This document shows positions 24,834-33,931 of a stretch of 64,000 nt of DNA, one piece after another. Under the pieces are notes generated by a model. It was given only the letters and a program-made list of their open reading frames with translations. It was not told where the DNA came from and made no database searches. The DNA comes from an uncultured Oscillospiraceae bacterium (GTDB taxonomy: Bacteria; Bacillota; Clostridia; Oscillospirales; Oscillospiraceae). The stretch is from positions 1 through 64,000 of the forward strand of contig CAKTHQ010000009.1 of assembly GCA_934565415.1 (NCBI GenBank), given 5' to 3'. Position 1 is the first letter of the stretch. Every line of letters starts with the position of its first letter. The position numbers and the translations under genes were made by a program.

Positions 24834-26033
24834 GTGAAGTATATTGTCGTCTTGGGAGATGGAATGGCCGATGAGCCCATCAAAGCTCTGGGCGGGAAGA
24901 CTCCTTTGGAGTACGCCCATACCCCCTGTATGGATTCCTTGGCAGGGAAGGGGCATATTGGCCTGGTGCAGAATGTGCCCGCCGGTATGGCCCCCGGATC
25001 GGATGTGGCCAACCTTTCTGTACTGGGCTACGATCCAGCACGATCTTACTCAGGCCGATCTCCCCTGGAAGCTTTAAGTGTCGGCGTGAAGATGGAGCCG
25101 GACGATGTGATCTTCCGCTCCAACATCGTCACCCTGACGGAAGAGGAGCCTTACGAAGAAAAGACCATTCTGGACCACAGCTCCGGTGAAATTTCCACAA
25201 AGGACGCGGATGCCCTGATGGATGCCATCCGGGCCAATTTCAACTCCGAAACGGTTCAGTTTTACACAGGCACCAGTTACCGGCATATTATGGTATGGAA
25301 GCATGGAAAGGTGGTCCCCCTGGAGCCGCCCCATGACCACCTGGGCACCCGGATTGGCGCTTGGCTTCCCAAAGAGCCCATGCTGAAGGAAATGATGGAG
25401 AGAAGCTACGATCTTCTCAACGATCATCCTTTGAATCGGGCCCGGGCCGCGGAAGGGAAGCACAAGGCCAACTCCCTTTGGTTCTGGGGAGCCGGTACCA
25501 AGCCCAGCCTGCAGAACTTTACGGAAAAGACCGGCCTGAAGGGTGCCATGATCTCCGCGGTGGACCTTTTAAAAGGCATTGCTGTAGGAGCCGGGATGCA
25601 GGTATATCAGGTCCCCGGCGCTACCGGCTCGCTGGATACCAACTACGAAGGCAAGGCCCAGGCTGCCGTCAAAGCCCTGCTGGAGGACGGAAATGACTTC
25701 GTCTATATCCATGTAGAGGCCCCGGACGAAATGGGCCACCAGGGGTTGGTCCCCGAAAAAGTCAAATCCATCGAGTACCTGGACCAGCGGCTTATTGCTC
25801 TGGTGAAGAAAGCAATGGACGAATCCGGGGAAGCCTACCGGATGCTGATTTTGCCGGACCATCCCACGCCTATCCGGGTCCGCACCCACACCGGGGACCC
25901 GGTGCCGTACCTGTTGTACGACAGTACCCGGGAAGAAAAAAAGCTGACCCATTATAACGAAGCGGAAGCTGCCGCCACCGGGGACTTTGAACCCAACGGC
26001 TATCAGCTCATTGATCGCCTGATTGCAAAATGA
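24834..26033 (+). CDS. cofactor-independent phosphoglycerate mutase, ApgM type
   Basis: A 399-residue alkaline-phosphatase-superfamily phosphoglycerate mutase that interconverts 3- and 2-phosphoglycerate. It shows the N-terminal metal site VVLGDGMADEP (about 4-14), the phospho-acceptor region GSDVANLSVLGYDP (about 55-68), and C-terminal metal ligands in HVEAPDEMGHQG (about 295-306) and LPDHPTP (about 341-347). This archaeal-type family has sometimes been annotated as an alternative homoserine kinase; directly ahead of serC and serA, a role at the 3-phosphoglycerate branch point to serine seems more likely. The start is GTG with GGAG nearby. It overlaps nothing and ends 14 nt before serC. Confidence 0.87.
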   Translation: MKYIVVLGDGMADEPIKALGGKTPLEYAHTPCMDSLAGKGHIGLVQNVPAGMAPGSDVANLSVLGYDPARSYSGRSPLEALSVGVKMEPDDVIFRSNIVTLTEEEPYEEKTILDHSSGEISTKDADALMDAIRANFNSETVQFYTGTSYRHIMVWKHGKVVPLEPPHDHLGTRIGAWLPKEPMLKEMMERSYDLLNDHPLNRARAAEGKHKANSLWFWGAGTKPSLQNFTEKTGLKGAMISAVDLLKGIAVGAGMQVYQVPGATGSLDTNYEGKAQAAVKALLEDGNDFVYIHVEAPDEMGHQGLVPEKVKSIEYLDQRLIALVKKAMDESGEAYRMLILPDHPTPIRVRTHTGDPVPYLLYDSTREEKKLTHYNEAEAAATGDFEPNGYQLIDRLIAK

Positions 26034-26047
26034 AAGAAGGAACAGAT

Positions 26048-27127
26048 ATGAACCGTGTATATAATTTTTCTGCCGGCCCCGCCGTTCTGCCGGAGCCTGT
26101 TTTAAAAGAAGCCGCCGCCGAAATGCTGGATTACAAAGGCACCGGTATGTCCGTTATGGAAATGAGTCACCGCTCCAAGCCCTATCAGAAGATCATCGAC
26201 GAGGCAGAGGCAGACCTGCGGAAGCTCATGGGAATTCCGGATAACTATAAGGTTCTTTTCATGCAGGGGGGTGCCAGCCAGCAGTTTGCTATGGTGCCTA
26301 TGAACCTGATGCAAAATAAGGTAGCTGACTATATCATCACCGGCCAGTTTTCTAAAAAGGCCTGGAAGGAAGCCCAGCTCTTCGGCACCGCCAACGCCGT
26401 AGCCTCTTCTGCGGACAAAAATTTCACCTACATTCCTGATTGCTCCGATTTGCCCATTGCAGAGAACAGCGATTATGTATATATCTGTGAGAACAATACA
26501 ATATACGGCACCAAGTTCCATACCCTGCCCAATACCAAGGGCAAGCCTCTGGTTTCCGATGTGTCCTCCTGCTTTCTGTCGGAGCCGGTAAAGGTTACGG
26601 ATTACGGAATTCTCTACGGCGGCGCCCAGAAGAACGTGGGCCCTGCCGGCGTGGTGATTGCCATTATCCGGGAAGACCTGATCCGGGAGGATGTGCTGCC
26701 CGGCACCCCCACCATGCTGCGCTATAAAACTCACGCGGATGCCGGATCCATGTACAATACGCCGCCTACCTACGGCATCTATATCTGCGGCAAGGTCTTT
26801 AAGTGGCTGCTGGATATGGGCGGCCTGGAGGAGATGCAGCGCCGGAATGTGGAAAAGGCCGGGATTCTTTACGACTATCTGGATTCCAGCAGGGTCTTCC
26901 ACAATCAGGTGGTCCGGAAGGACCGCTCCCTGATGAATGCAACCTTCGTCACCGGAGACCCGGAGCTGGATGCCCGGTTCGTAGCGGAAGCGGCAGAAGC
27001 AGGCTTCGTAAACCTGAAGGGTCACCGTTCGGTAGGCGGTATGCGAGCCAGCATCTACAATGCCATGCCCATCGAAGGCGTCAAAAAGCTGACCCAGTTT
27101 ATGGAAGCCTTTGAAAAAAAGCTGTAA
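26048..27127 (+). CDS. serC: phosphoserine aminotransferase
   Basis: SerC transaminates 3-phosphohydroxypyruvate with glutamate to give phosphoserine, the second step of serine synthesis, using pyridoxal phosphate. The 359-residue class V aminotransferase begins with the typical NFSAGPAVLP, and the PLP Lys195 sits in YGGAQKNVGPAG. The ATG at 26048 follows AAGGAA; an upstream ATG at 26030 would add six residues that overlap the apgM stop. It is the middle gene of apgM-serC-serA. Confidence 0.96.
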   Translation: MNRVYNFSAGPAVLPEPVLKEAAAEMLDYKGTGMSVMEMSHRSKPYQKIIDEAEADLRKLMGIPDNYKVLFMQGGASQQFAMVPMNLMQNKVADYIITGQFSKKAWKEAQLFGTANAVASSADKNFTYIPDCSDLPIAENSDYVYICENNTIYGTKFHTLPNTKGKPLVSDVSSCFLSEPVKVTDYGILYGGAQKNVGPAGVVIAIIREDLIREDVLPGTPTMLRYKTHADAGSMYNTPPTYGIYICGKVFKWLLDMGGLEEMQRRNVEKAGILYDYLDSSRVFHNQVVRKDRSLMNATFVTGDPELDARFVAEAAEAGFVNLKGHRSVGGMRASIYNAMPIEGVKKLTQFMEAFEKKL

Positions 27128-27154
27128 GCAGTCGAGAGAAAAGAGGGAATCCCT

Positions 27155-28318
27155 ATGTTTCAGGTAAATTATCTCAATAAAATTTCTCCAAAGGGCACTG
27201 CTCTTTGGACGGAAAACTATCGGCAGTCCGAAACCATCGAAGAGGCGGATGCCCTGGTAGTCCGCAGCGCCGCTATGCATGATTTTGCTTTTTCCGACAA
27301 TCTTCTTGCGGTGGCCAGAGCCGGTGCCGGTGTCAACAACATTCCCCTGGACCGTTGTGCCGAAAAGGGCATTGTGGTCTTCAATACCCCCGGTGCCAAT
27401 GCCCGCAGCGTTATGGAGCTGACCCTTTGCGGCCTGCTGCTGGGCTGCCGGGATGTGGTAGGCGGTATCAACTGGGTAAAGTCCATCGCCGGGGAGCCGG
27501 ATGTGGCCAGGAAAGTAGAAAAGGGCAAGGGCCAGTTTGCCGGCCATGAGATGCTGGGCAAATCCCTGGGCGTGGTAGGCCTGGGCGCCGTGGGCGGACC
27601 CTTTGCCAATGCCGCCCGGAAGCTGGGAATGCAGGTTTATGGCTGCGACCCCTTCATCTCCATTGATGCCGCCTGGCACCTGGACAGCCAGATCCACAAA
27701 GTCAACAGCCGGGACGAAGTTTTTGCCACCTGCGATATTATCTCCCTCCATACGCCCCTGCTGGAGGACACCAAGAAGATGATCAACCGGGAGACCATCG
27801 ACAAAATGAAGGACGGTGTGATCATCCTGAACTTCGCCCGGGACCTGCTGGTAGACGACGACGCTATGGCCGAGGCCTTGGCTTCCGGAAAGGTCAAGCG
27901 CTATATTACGGACTTCCCCAATGAGAAGACCGCCTCCATGCCTGGCTGCATTGCCATCCCCCACCTGGGAGCTTCCACGGAGGAATCCGAGGACAACTGC
28001 GCCAGGATGGCCGTTAGTCAGGTGATGAACTATCTGGAAAACGGCAACATCGTCAATTCCGTCAATTTCCCCAACTGCGATATGGGCGTATGCACCAGCC
28101 AGGGGAGAATTTGTATTCTGCATAAAAACATCCCCAACTCCCTGGGGCGGTTCACCACCGCTATGGCCGCGGAAAATGTGAACATCGCCGGGCTGATGAA
28201 TAAGAGCCGGGGCGAGTACGCCTACACCATGCTGGATCTGGACCATCACCCCTCCCAGAAGGTAGTAGAGGGGCTGAAGAGCATCGACGGCGTTCTGCGG
28301 GTACGGGTCATTAAGTGA
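27155..28318 (+). CDS. serA: D-3-phosphoglycerate dehydrogenase
   Basis: SerA oxidises 3-phosphoglycerate with NAD, the first step of serine synthesis. The 387-residue protein has the substrate domain, the Rossmann motif VVGLGAVGG (about 146-154), the catalytic Arg/Glu/His segments (RAGAGVNNIP, then ILNFARDLLVDD, then PHLGAS near 268), and a C-terminal ACT domain from about 315 (GRFTTAMAAENVNIAGLMNK) that probably allows feedback inhibition by serine. It lies 27 nt after serC. No serB follows; phosphoserine phosphatase must be encoded elsewhere. Confidence 0.95.
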   Translation: MFQVNYLNKISPKGTALWTENYRQSETIEEADALVVRSAAMHDFAFSDNLLAVARAGAGVNNIPLDRCAEKGIVVFNTPGANARSVMELTLCGLLLGCRDVVGGINWVKSIAGEPDVARKVEKGKGQFAGHEMLGKSLGVVGLGAVGGPFANAARKLGMQVYGCDPFISIDAAWHLDSQIHKVNSRDEVFATCDIISLHTPLLEDTKKMINRETIDKMKDGVIILNFARDLLVDDDAMAEALASGKVKRYITDFPNEKTASMPGCIAIPHLGASTEESEDNCARMAVSQVMNYLENGNIVNSVNFPNCDMGVCTSQGRICILHKNIPNSLGRFTTAMAAENVNIAGLMNKSRGEYAYTMLDLDHHPSQKVVEGLKSIDGVLRVRVIK

Positions 28319-28332
28319 TTTAAACGTATAAC

Positions 28333-28379
28333 AGGAAAGAGGCAGGTATTCCACATTTGGAGTGCCTGCCTCTTTCCTA
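28333..28379. terminator. bidirectional terminator between serA and the proline operon
   Basis: AGGAAAGAGGCAGG pairs with CCTGCCTCTTTCCT around an inner TCCA/TGGA stem. It separates the convergent operons and has A/T tracts on both sides. Confidence 0.8.
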
Positions 28380-29393
28380 TTATTTTGCACCAGCAAAGAC
28401 CCTTCCTGCCTTTTTCAGCATTTCCCGAATGGGCAGGCGATAGGGACATCTGGTTTCGCACAGCCCGCATTCCAGGCAGTCGCCCGGTTTTGCGGTCATG
28501 GCTTCGTATCGGCCCATGGCCCAGTCCTTCAGTCCGTACCGGGACAAATACCCTTCCAGGGTGAATACCTGGGGGATGGCGATACCTGCGGTGCAGGGGG
28601 CGCAGTAGTTGCACCGGCGGCAGAACTGAGTACCCAGGCTATCCCGGATGACTTGAATTTTTGCCTGCTCCTGAGCCGTCAGGGGAGAAGTGTCCTGGGT
28701 GGCGGCCAGATTTTGCTCCAGCTCCTGTTGGGATGCCATACCGGGAATGACGACAGTCACATCCGGATTTTGGACAATGTAGCGCATGGCCAAGGTTGCG
28801 TTCTCAATGGCTCCCCCGGCCAGGGGCTTCATGCAGATAAAGCCGATATTCCGTTCTGCGCAGCCCCGAATCATTTCCGTACCCTGGGACTCTACAATGT
28901 TATAGGGAAACATAATGGTTTCCACCCAAGGAAAGTCCAGCGCCTGCCGGAAAAGGTCTGCGGAGTGGAGCGTTAGGCCGATATGACGGATAATCCCTTG
29001 TTTCTTTGCCTCCTGCAGGTATTCCAAAGCACCACCGGGGGCCTGGATGGTTTCCAGCTCTTGGGCTGTGGGGTTATGGAACTGGTACAGGTCGATGTAG
29101 TCTGTCCGTAAATTTTTCAGGCTGGTCTTCACATCCTGCTCCATTTCTTCCCGGGTCAGACCATGACTTTTGGTGGCCAGAACAAAATGTTCCCGAATTC
29201 CTTCCAGAGCGTAGCCCAGGTACTCTTCGCTGACGGAGTAGCCCCGGGCGGTATCGATATAGTTGACACCTTCGCTGAGAAGCCTTTCTACCAATTGCTT
29301 GGAGCCCTCTGCGTCAATGCGCTGAATGGGAATGCCGCCGCAGCCCACCCGGGAAACCTTCAGTCCGGTTTTTCCCAAAGTGCGATATTCCAT
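28380..29393 (-). CDS. aldo/keto reductase with C-terminal iron-sulfur motif
   Basis: A 337-residue protein. The first 270 or so residues are an aldo/keto reductase barrel (YRTLGKTGLKVSRVGCGG at the start, DTARGYSVSEEYLG with the catalytic Asp/Tyr near 47-60, and LATKSHG with the Lys near 72-78). The C-terminal part has CRRCNYCAPCTAGI near 258-271 and a 4Fe-4S ferredoxin-type motif CLECGLCETRCPYRLPI near 309-325. This architecture is common in Clostridia, and the substrate is not known. It lies 3 nt after proC at the end of the proline operon, but no proline-specific role is evident. Confidence 0.87.
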   Translation of the reverse strand: MEYRTLGKTGLKVSRVGCGGIPIQRIDAEGSKQLVERLLSEGVNYIDTARGYSVSEEYLGYALEGIREHFVLATKSHGLTREEMEQDVKTSLKNLRTDYIDLYQFHNPTAQELETIQAPGGALEYLQEAKKQGIIRHIGLTLHSADLFRQALDFPWVETIMFPYNIVESQGTEMIRGCAERNIGFICMKPLAGGAIENATLAMRYIVQNPDVTVVIPGMASQQELEQNLAATQDTSPLTAQEQAKIQVIRDSLGTQFCRRCNYCAPCTAGIAIPQVFTLEGYLSRYGLKDWAMGRYEAMTAKPGDCLECGLCETRCPYRLPIREMLKKAGRVFAGAK

Positions 29394-29396
29394 ATG

Positions 29397-30182
29397 TTAT
29401 CCTCCCAGCTTTCTGTTTTTTTCAAAGGCCGAAATGACGCAGTCCATGGCGGCAGCCCGAAGGCCGCGTTCTTCCAAAACACGGACCCCTTGGATGGTGC
29501 TGCCCGCCGGGGAGCAGACTGCGTCTTTCAGCTGCCCCGGGTGGCTGCCGGTTTCCAGTACCAGTCTGGCAGCGCCCTCCATGGTGGCAGCGGCGTATTC
29601 ATAGGCCTTTGCCCTTGGAATACCGCAGGCTACTGCCCCATCGGCAAGCCCCTCCAGAAACAGGTACATATACGCCGGGCCGCAGCCGGACAGGGCGCTG
29701 GCGGCATCGATCAGATGCTCCTCCAGCTTGTCTAGCCTCCCGGTAAAGCGCATAACGGATAAAAATTCCTGTTCCATTTCCGGTGTGACCTTTTCATTGC
29801 AGCAGTATTGGGTCATCCCCGCACCAATCATAGCGGGGGTGTTGGGCATAATGCGAATTACCGGCAAATCTCCGCCTGCCATTTCCTCAATTTTATCCGT
29901 GGTCAGCCCCGCCGCCATGGAGATCAGCAAGGGCTTCTTTTCCTGCAATCTTTCCCGAATAGGGGAGAGGGCATCTTCCATCATCTGGGGCTTCACGGCC
30001 AGAAAGACTCGGTCACAGTTCCGGGCAATCCCGGCTGCATCTGTATACCTGACGCCCAGCTCCTGGGCCAGAGTTTTTCCACGGCCACTGCGGTCTGTTA
30101 AAAGAATGTCCTTTGTTACCCGGCTGACGGCCCGGGCAATAGCTCCGCCCATGCTGCCGCAGCCTAAAAATCCGTATGTCAT
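29397..30182 (-). CDS. proC: pyrroline-5-carboxylate reductase
   Basis: ProC reduces 1-pyrroline-5-carboxylate to proline with NAD(P)H, the last step of the pathway. The 261-residue protein has the dinucleotide-binding start FLGCGSMGGAIA, the NTPAMIGAGMTQ segment near 117-128, and the conserved ALSGCGPAYMYLFLEGLADG near 160-179. It starts 10 nt after proA and is co-transcribed with proB and proA. Confidence 0.95.
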   Translation of the reverse strand: MTYGFLGCGSMGGAIARAVSRVTKDILLTDRSGRGKTLAQELGVRYTDAAGIARNCDRVFLAVKPQMMEDALSPIRERLQEKKPLLISMAAGLTTDKIEEMAGGDLPVIRIMPNTPAMIGAGMTQYCCNEKVTPEMEQEFLSVMRFTGRLDKLEEHLIDAASALSGCGPAYMYLFLEGLADGAVACGIPRAKAYEYAAATMEGAARLVLETGSHPGQLKDAVCSPAGSTIQGVRVLEERGLRAAAMDCVISAFEKNRKLGG

Positions 30183-30192
30183 ATTGTCCTCC

Positions 30193-31431
30193 TTATCGAA
30201 TATGTCCGTTTCCGTATACGCAATAGTGGTAGGTAGTCAGCTCCCGCAGGCCCATTGGCCCTCTGGCGTGGAGCTTCTGAGTGGAGATTCCCATTTCACA
30301 GCCCAGGCCGAACTCTCCACCGTCCGTGAACCGGGTAGAGGCATTCACATATACGGCTGCACTGTCTACACTTTGGGTAAATTCCTCTGCGGCGGCAGAA
30401 TCTCTCGTAATAATGGCCTCGCTGTGCCCCGTAGAATGGGAGGCAATGTGGCTGATGGCTTCCTGTAAGCCGCTTACTACTTTTACAGCCAGAATGTAAT
30501 CCAGAAACTCCGTATCAAAGTCCCGTTCTCCCGCCGGGGTGCCGGGGATGATGGCAGCGGCCTTGGGGTCCAGGCGGAGCTCCACCGGGTGAAGCGTATT
30601 CCGGGTCAGCCGTTCCCGGAGTTTCGGCAGGAATTCCGGAGCAATGGCTTCGTCTACCAGCAGCACCTCTTCCGCATTACAGACGCTGGGGCGGCTGGTT
30701 TTTGCGTTTTCGATGATGGACAGGGCCATGGCCTGGTCGGCGCTCTTTTCTACATATATATGGCAGATTCCGGTACCTGTGGCGATGCATGGGACGGTTG
30801 CCGTACGCAGGCAGGCATTGATGAGCCCGGCCCCGCCCCGGGGAATCAGCAAATCCACATAGCCGTTGGCGGTCATCAGTTCCTTTGCGCCTTCATGGGA
30901 AGGATCCTGCACCAAATGAACAGCCTCCTTTGGAAGGCCCGCTTTCTCCAAGCCCTTCTGCATGACTTCTACAATGGCTTTGGCGCTGCGAAAAGCCTCT
31001 TTTCCACTGCGCAGGATGCATACATTTCCGCTTTTCAGCGCCAGCGCCGCTGCGTCACTGGTTACATTGGGACGGCTTTCGTAGATGATGGCGATGACAC
31101 CCATTGGGACGGAGACCTTCTGAATACGAAGTCCATCCGGCCGGGTGTGCTCTTCCAGAATCCGTCCAACCGGGTCCGGCAGCCGGACCACAGCCCGGAT
31201 CCCCTCGGCCATAGCCCCAATTCGTTCCGGTGTCAGCCGGAGCCTATCCAGCATGACAGGAGAGATGTGCTCTTTGGCACTTTGCAGGTCCAGAGCGTTG
31301 GCTTCCAAAATTTCCGTGCTGTGGTCCTCCAATGCCTGAGCCATGGCCAGTAATCCCTTATCTTTTTCTTCGCTTGTCAGCCGGGAGACGGCTTTCTTTG
31401 CCTGCCTGGCTTTTTCCAAAAGTGCTTTCAT
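30193..31431 (-). CDS. proA: glutamate-5-semialdehyde dehydrogenase (gamma-glutamyl phosphate reductase)
   Basis: ProA reduces gamma-glutamyl phosphate to glutamate-5-semialdehyde with NADPH. The 412-residue aldehyde-dehydrogenase-fold protein has [16 protein letters not shown] near 109-124, [11 protein letters not shown] near 139-149, and the catalytic cysteine in [16 protein letters not shown] near 252-267. It overlaps proB by 4 nt, consistent with translational coupling and channelling of the unstable acyl phosphate. Confidence 0.96.
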   Translation of the reverse strand: MKALLEKARQAKKAVSRLTSEEKDKGLLAMAQALEDHSTEILEANALDLQSAKEHISPVMLDRLRLTPERIGAMAEGIRAVVRLPDPVGRILEEHTRPDGLRIQKVSVPMGVIAIIYESRPNVTSDAAALALKSGNVCILRSGKEAFRSAKAIVEVMQKGLEKAGLPKEAVHLVQDPSHEGAKELMTANGYVDLLIPRGGAGLINACLRTATVPCIATGTGICHIYVEKSADQAMALSIIENAKTSRPSVCNAEEVLLVDEAIAPEFLPKLRERLTRNTLHPVELRLDPKAAAIIPGTPAGERDFDTEFLDYILAVKVVSGLQEAISHIASHSTGHSEAIITRDSAAAEEFTQSVDSAAVYVNASTRFTDGGEFGLGCEMGISTQKLHARGPMGLRELTTYHYCVYGNGHIR

Positions 31432-32198
31432 TTTGCATTCCTCCTGAAGCGGGTGCCGGTATCCTTGCCTTCTAAAATTCCATATAGATTTTCCGGCTCT
31501 GCGCCGTTTGCAATGACCATTTCACAACCGCAGTCCATACAGATTTTGGCCGCCTGGAGCTTGGTCCCCATGCCGCCGGTGCCTTGGCTGGAGCTGCTGC
31601 CTCCTCCCAAGGCCCAAATGGAAGCATCCAGCTGCTCTACGAGAGGTATCCTTTGTGCATCTTTGTGCGTATGGGGATCGGCGGTATACAAACCATCAAT
31701 GTCCGATAACAGTACCAACAGGTTCGCCTGAATGCTCTTGGCTACAATCGCCGCCAGAGTATCATTGTCGCCGATGACGATTTCCTCCGTAGCAACGGTG
31801 TCGTTTTCGTTGATGACCGGTAGAGCGTTCATTTCCAAAAGACGGCAAAGGGTGTTTTCAAAGTTCCTGTGCCGTTTTTCGTTTTCAACATCCTCACCGG
31901 TAATCAAAAGCTGGGCAACGGTATGGTGATATTCACCAAAGAGCTTATCGTAAATATACATCAGTTCACACTGGCCTACAGCAGCGGCAGCCTGCTTGCC
32001 GGGAATATCTTTGGGCCGCTGCAAAAGTCCCAGCTTTCCAACCCCCATGCCGATGGCACCGGAGGAAACCAAAATCACCTGATGGCCTGCATTTTTAATA
32101 TCGCTGATGACCTGGCACAGCTGAGCCACCCGCCGGATGTTCAGGTGCCCGCTGGGGTGGGTCAAGGTGGTGGTACCTACCTTAATCACAATACGCAT
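31428..32198 (-). CDS. proB: glutamate 5-kinase lacking a PUA domain
   Basis: ProB phosphorylates glutamate to gamma-glutamyl phosphate. The 256-residue protein is the amino-acid-kinase domain only ([15 protein letters not shown] at the start, [15 protein letters not shown] near 51-65, [21 protein letters not shown] near 135-155, [14 protein letters not shown] near 213-226). Many bacteria have about 370 residues with a C-terminal PUA domain, which is absent here. The ATG at 32198 gives the canonical MRIVIKVG start; an upstream in-frame ATG at 32291 adds 31 non-homologous residues and is rejected. First gene of proB-proA-proC-AKR. Confidence 0.95.
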   Translation of the reverse strand: MRIVIKVGTTTLTHPSGHLNIRRVAQLCQVISDIKNAGHQVILVSSGAIGMGVGKLGLLQRPKDIPGKQAAAAVGQCELMYIYDKLFGEYHHTVAQLLITGEDVENEKRHRNFENTLCRLLEMNALPVINENDTVATEEIVIGDNDTLAAIVAKSIQANLLVLLSDIDGLYTADPHTHKDAQRIPLVEQLDASIWALGGGSSSSQGTGGMGTKLQAAKICMDCGCEMVIANGAEPENLYGILEGKDTGTRFRRNAK

Positions 32199-32228
32199 AC
32201 GCTTTGCCCTCCAAGAAAAGATGCTGCC

Positions 32229-32234
32229 ATTATA
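32229..32234 (-). promoter_or_regulatory. -10 element of the proline operon promoter
   Basis: A perfect minus-strand TATAAT, 30 nt before proB. No good -35 is seen at 17 nt; TTGGAG occurs at 18 nt. Confidence 0.45.
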
Positions 32235-32306
32235 CAATATTTTTTTCTCCAAATAAAGAGAAAAAGGCAAAAAAATTCCACGCCCGGGCAAGGCGTGGAA
32301 AGTACT

Positions 32307-33026
32307 TTATTCGTGGATTCGGAACAGGGGGCCGGCTACCCGTTTGTACAGCAGCAGCGTAAGAATGGAGACCACCGTACCCTTTACCAGATTCAAGGGT
32401 GCCACACACAGGGCCACAAAGGAATAAATACCTTTGACCCCGCTATGGACTGCAGTACCCATGCCAATCAGCACGTCCATGGGGATGCCGTAAAGCTGAG
32501 CAAATTTGGGGAGCAGGTATACAGCGTTAAAGGCGGTACCGCCTACGGTCATAACGACGGTACCCAGAATCAGGCCAACCACAGCGCCATGCTTGCTCTT
32601 GTGGGTATGGTACCAGACTGTAGCAGGAATCACGAGGCAGCAGCCGACAAAAAAGTTGGCGAAATCGCCCACAAAAGCGGTAGATGTCCCTTTAAACAGC
32701 AGCTTTAATAGAATCTTTACGCCCTCGATGGCCACGGCGGCGCTGGGTCCGAGGAAGAAGCCGCCCAAAAGCACAGGTACCTCGGAAAAATCCAGCTTAT
32801 AAAATTCCGGTGCCAGAAACAACAGGGGGAAATCCAGTATATGGAGCACCACCGCAATGGCAGAGCAGATGCCGATAATGCTTACCCGCCGGGCAGCGGT
32901 CACGCTGCGCAGGTGGGGGAGTTTCTTTTCCACCAAATGACACAGCAGCCCTACGGCCACAATAATTGCCGCTGTAACCAGTACAAATACGGCATTTTGC
33001 TGGAGCTGAACCAATAGCTTTTCCAT
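32307..33026 (-). CDS. ribU: riboflavin ECF transporter S component RibU
   Basis: A 239-residue integral membrane protein with about six or seven hydrophobic helices, matching the substrate-binding S component of energy-coupling-factor transporters. Conserved features are FPLLFLAPEFYKLDFSEVPVLLGGFF (read in pieces near 67-92) and the following GPSAAVAIEGVKILLKLL. Riboflavin specificity is inferred from the FMN riboswitch directly upstream. The ECF module (EcfA, EcfA', EcfT) is not in this window and is probably shared. The ATG at 33026 has GAGGTG 8 nt upstream. The N-terminus is about 30 residues longer than in many RibU proteins. Confidence 0.92.
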   Translation of the reverse strand: MEKLLVQLQQNAVFVLVTAAIIVAVGLLCHLVEKKLPHLRSVTAARRVSIIGICSAIAVVLHILDFPLLFLAPEFYKLDFSEVPVLLGGFFLGPSAAVAIEGVKILLKLLFKGTSTAFVGDFANFFVGCCLVIPATVWYHTHKSKHGAVVGLILGTVVMTVGGTAFNAVYLLPKFAQLYGIPMDVLIGMGTAVHSGVKGIYSFVALCVAPLNLVKGTVVSILTLLLYKRVAGPLFRIHE

Positions 33027-33042
33027 TTTTCATACACCTCGT

Positions 33043-33078
33043 AGGTAAAAAATACGCCCTGAGCATACACTCAGGGCG
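33043..33078 (-). terminator. riboswitch-controlled terminator before ribU
   Basis: On the minus strand CGCCCTGAG, a 6-nt loop and CTCAGGGCG, then TATTTTTTACC, placed between the FMN aptamer and ribU. It is the expression platform of the riboswitch. Confidence 0.9.
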
Positions 33079-33097
33079 CGAAAAAACGCAGTAATGC

Positions 33098-33208
33098 GTA
33101 TCTTCTTCCATCCAGACTATACTGTCGGTACCGGAATTTCACCGATTCGGCGCTTACGCGTTCGCGGACTTTACCGCCGGTGGGGAATTGCACCCCGCCC
33201 TGAAGACA
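33098..33208 (-). promoter_or_regulatory. FMN riboswitch (RFN element)
   Basis: On the minus strand the hallmarks of the RFN element appear in order: AGGGCGGGGTGCAATTCCCC, ACCGGCGGT, AAAGTCCGCGAACGCG, GAATCGGTGAAATTCCGG, TACCGACAGTATAGTCTGG, ATGGAAGAAG. When FMN binds, transcription should stop at the hairpin at 33043-33078, lowering riboflavin import. Confidence 0.97.
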
Positions 33209-33229
33209 TCAACTATTTAAGTCGGATCA

Positions 33230-33258
33230 AGCATAGCACGAAGGCGCGTTCTTGTCAA
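33230..33258 (-). promoter_or_regulatory. sigma-A promoter for the riboswitch and ribU
   Basis: On the minus strand TTGACA (33253-33258), a 17-nt spacer ending in TGC, and TATGCT (33230-33235), about 20 nt before the aptamer. Confidence 0.88.
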
Positions 33259-33297
33259 GCAGGAATTTTTGTGGTATACTGAGGCGGAAAAGAGAAG

Positions 33298-33861
33298 CTA
33301 CTGCTTTTGGCCTGGGGCCTCTGCTTGGGTGGGCTCCGTAGGCGCAGTGGAAGCTTCCGGTACCGTTTGGGGGATTTGCTGCGGCTTTTTGGGTTCGTTG
33401 GCCTTTGGCATCTCAAAGGAGCGAACCTTTCCACCGGGGGCGGTATCCGTAATATCTCCGCCGATGACCTTGTTTTTAAAAACCAAAAGGGTGGCATATA
33501 CCGGCTCGGCAGCCCCGGGATAGTTTTCCACGGTATACACATAGCGCATAACCTTTTTCCCGGCAAATTTGCTCAGGTCATATCCCTGGCACTTCTGCAA
33601 AGCATTGTACCGCTCAAATACAGGATTTGTCTCCTGGGGGATCAATACCTGACCGGATTCCTTAGGGGAGTTTGTTACCTCCCAGCCGAAGCTCTTTAAA
33701 AAAGCCACCCGGCTGTCGTTATCCGGTACCTTTTCCGGTGCGGGTCCCAGAGTTTCCTGGCTCCCGCCAAGAAGATAAATGAGCACCAGCAGCACGGCAG
33801 CGGCCAGACCTACAAGCATCAAAATACGTTTTAGATTGACCTTAGCGGTCATAACTACCAT
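33298..33861 (-). CDS. DUF4830 domain membrane-anchored protein
   Basis: A 187-residue protein with a short basic N-terminus, one membrane helix or signal anchor at about 11-31, and an extracytoplasmic DUF4830-type domain (NDSRVAFLKSFGWEV near 48-62, YNALQKCQGYDLSKFAGKKV near 85-104, YATLLVFKNKVIGGDITD near 122-139). The C-terminus is Pro/Gln/Thr-rich and probably disordered. The function of the family is unknown. GGGAGG lies 8 nt ahead of the ATG at 33861. It is divergent from rsuA with only 70 nt between the start codons. Confidence 0.75.
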   Translation of the reverse strand: MVVMTAKVNLKRILMLVGLAAAVLLVLIYLLGGSQETLGPAPEKVPDNDSRVAFLKSFGWEVTNSPKESGQVLIPQETNPVFERYNALQKCQGYDLSKFAGKKVMRYVYTVENYPGAAEPVYATLLVFKNKVIGGDITDTAPGGKVRSFEMPKANEPKKPQQIPQTVPEASTAPTEPTQAEAPGQKQ

Positions 33862-33931
33862 AGATAATCCCTCCCGTAGCGTTTCTGCTTCAGCCTATTC
33901 GTTCCCGGTGGGGGATAGAACGGAGAAAACA

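Noticed and set aside
26102-28396. 764-codon open frame on the minus strand across serC and serA
   Set aside because: It is antisense to two well-supported genes, crosses the intergenic region and terminator, and its translation resembles no known protein.
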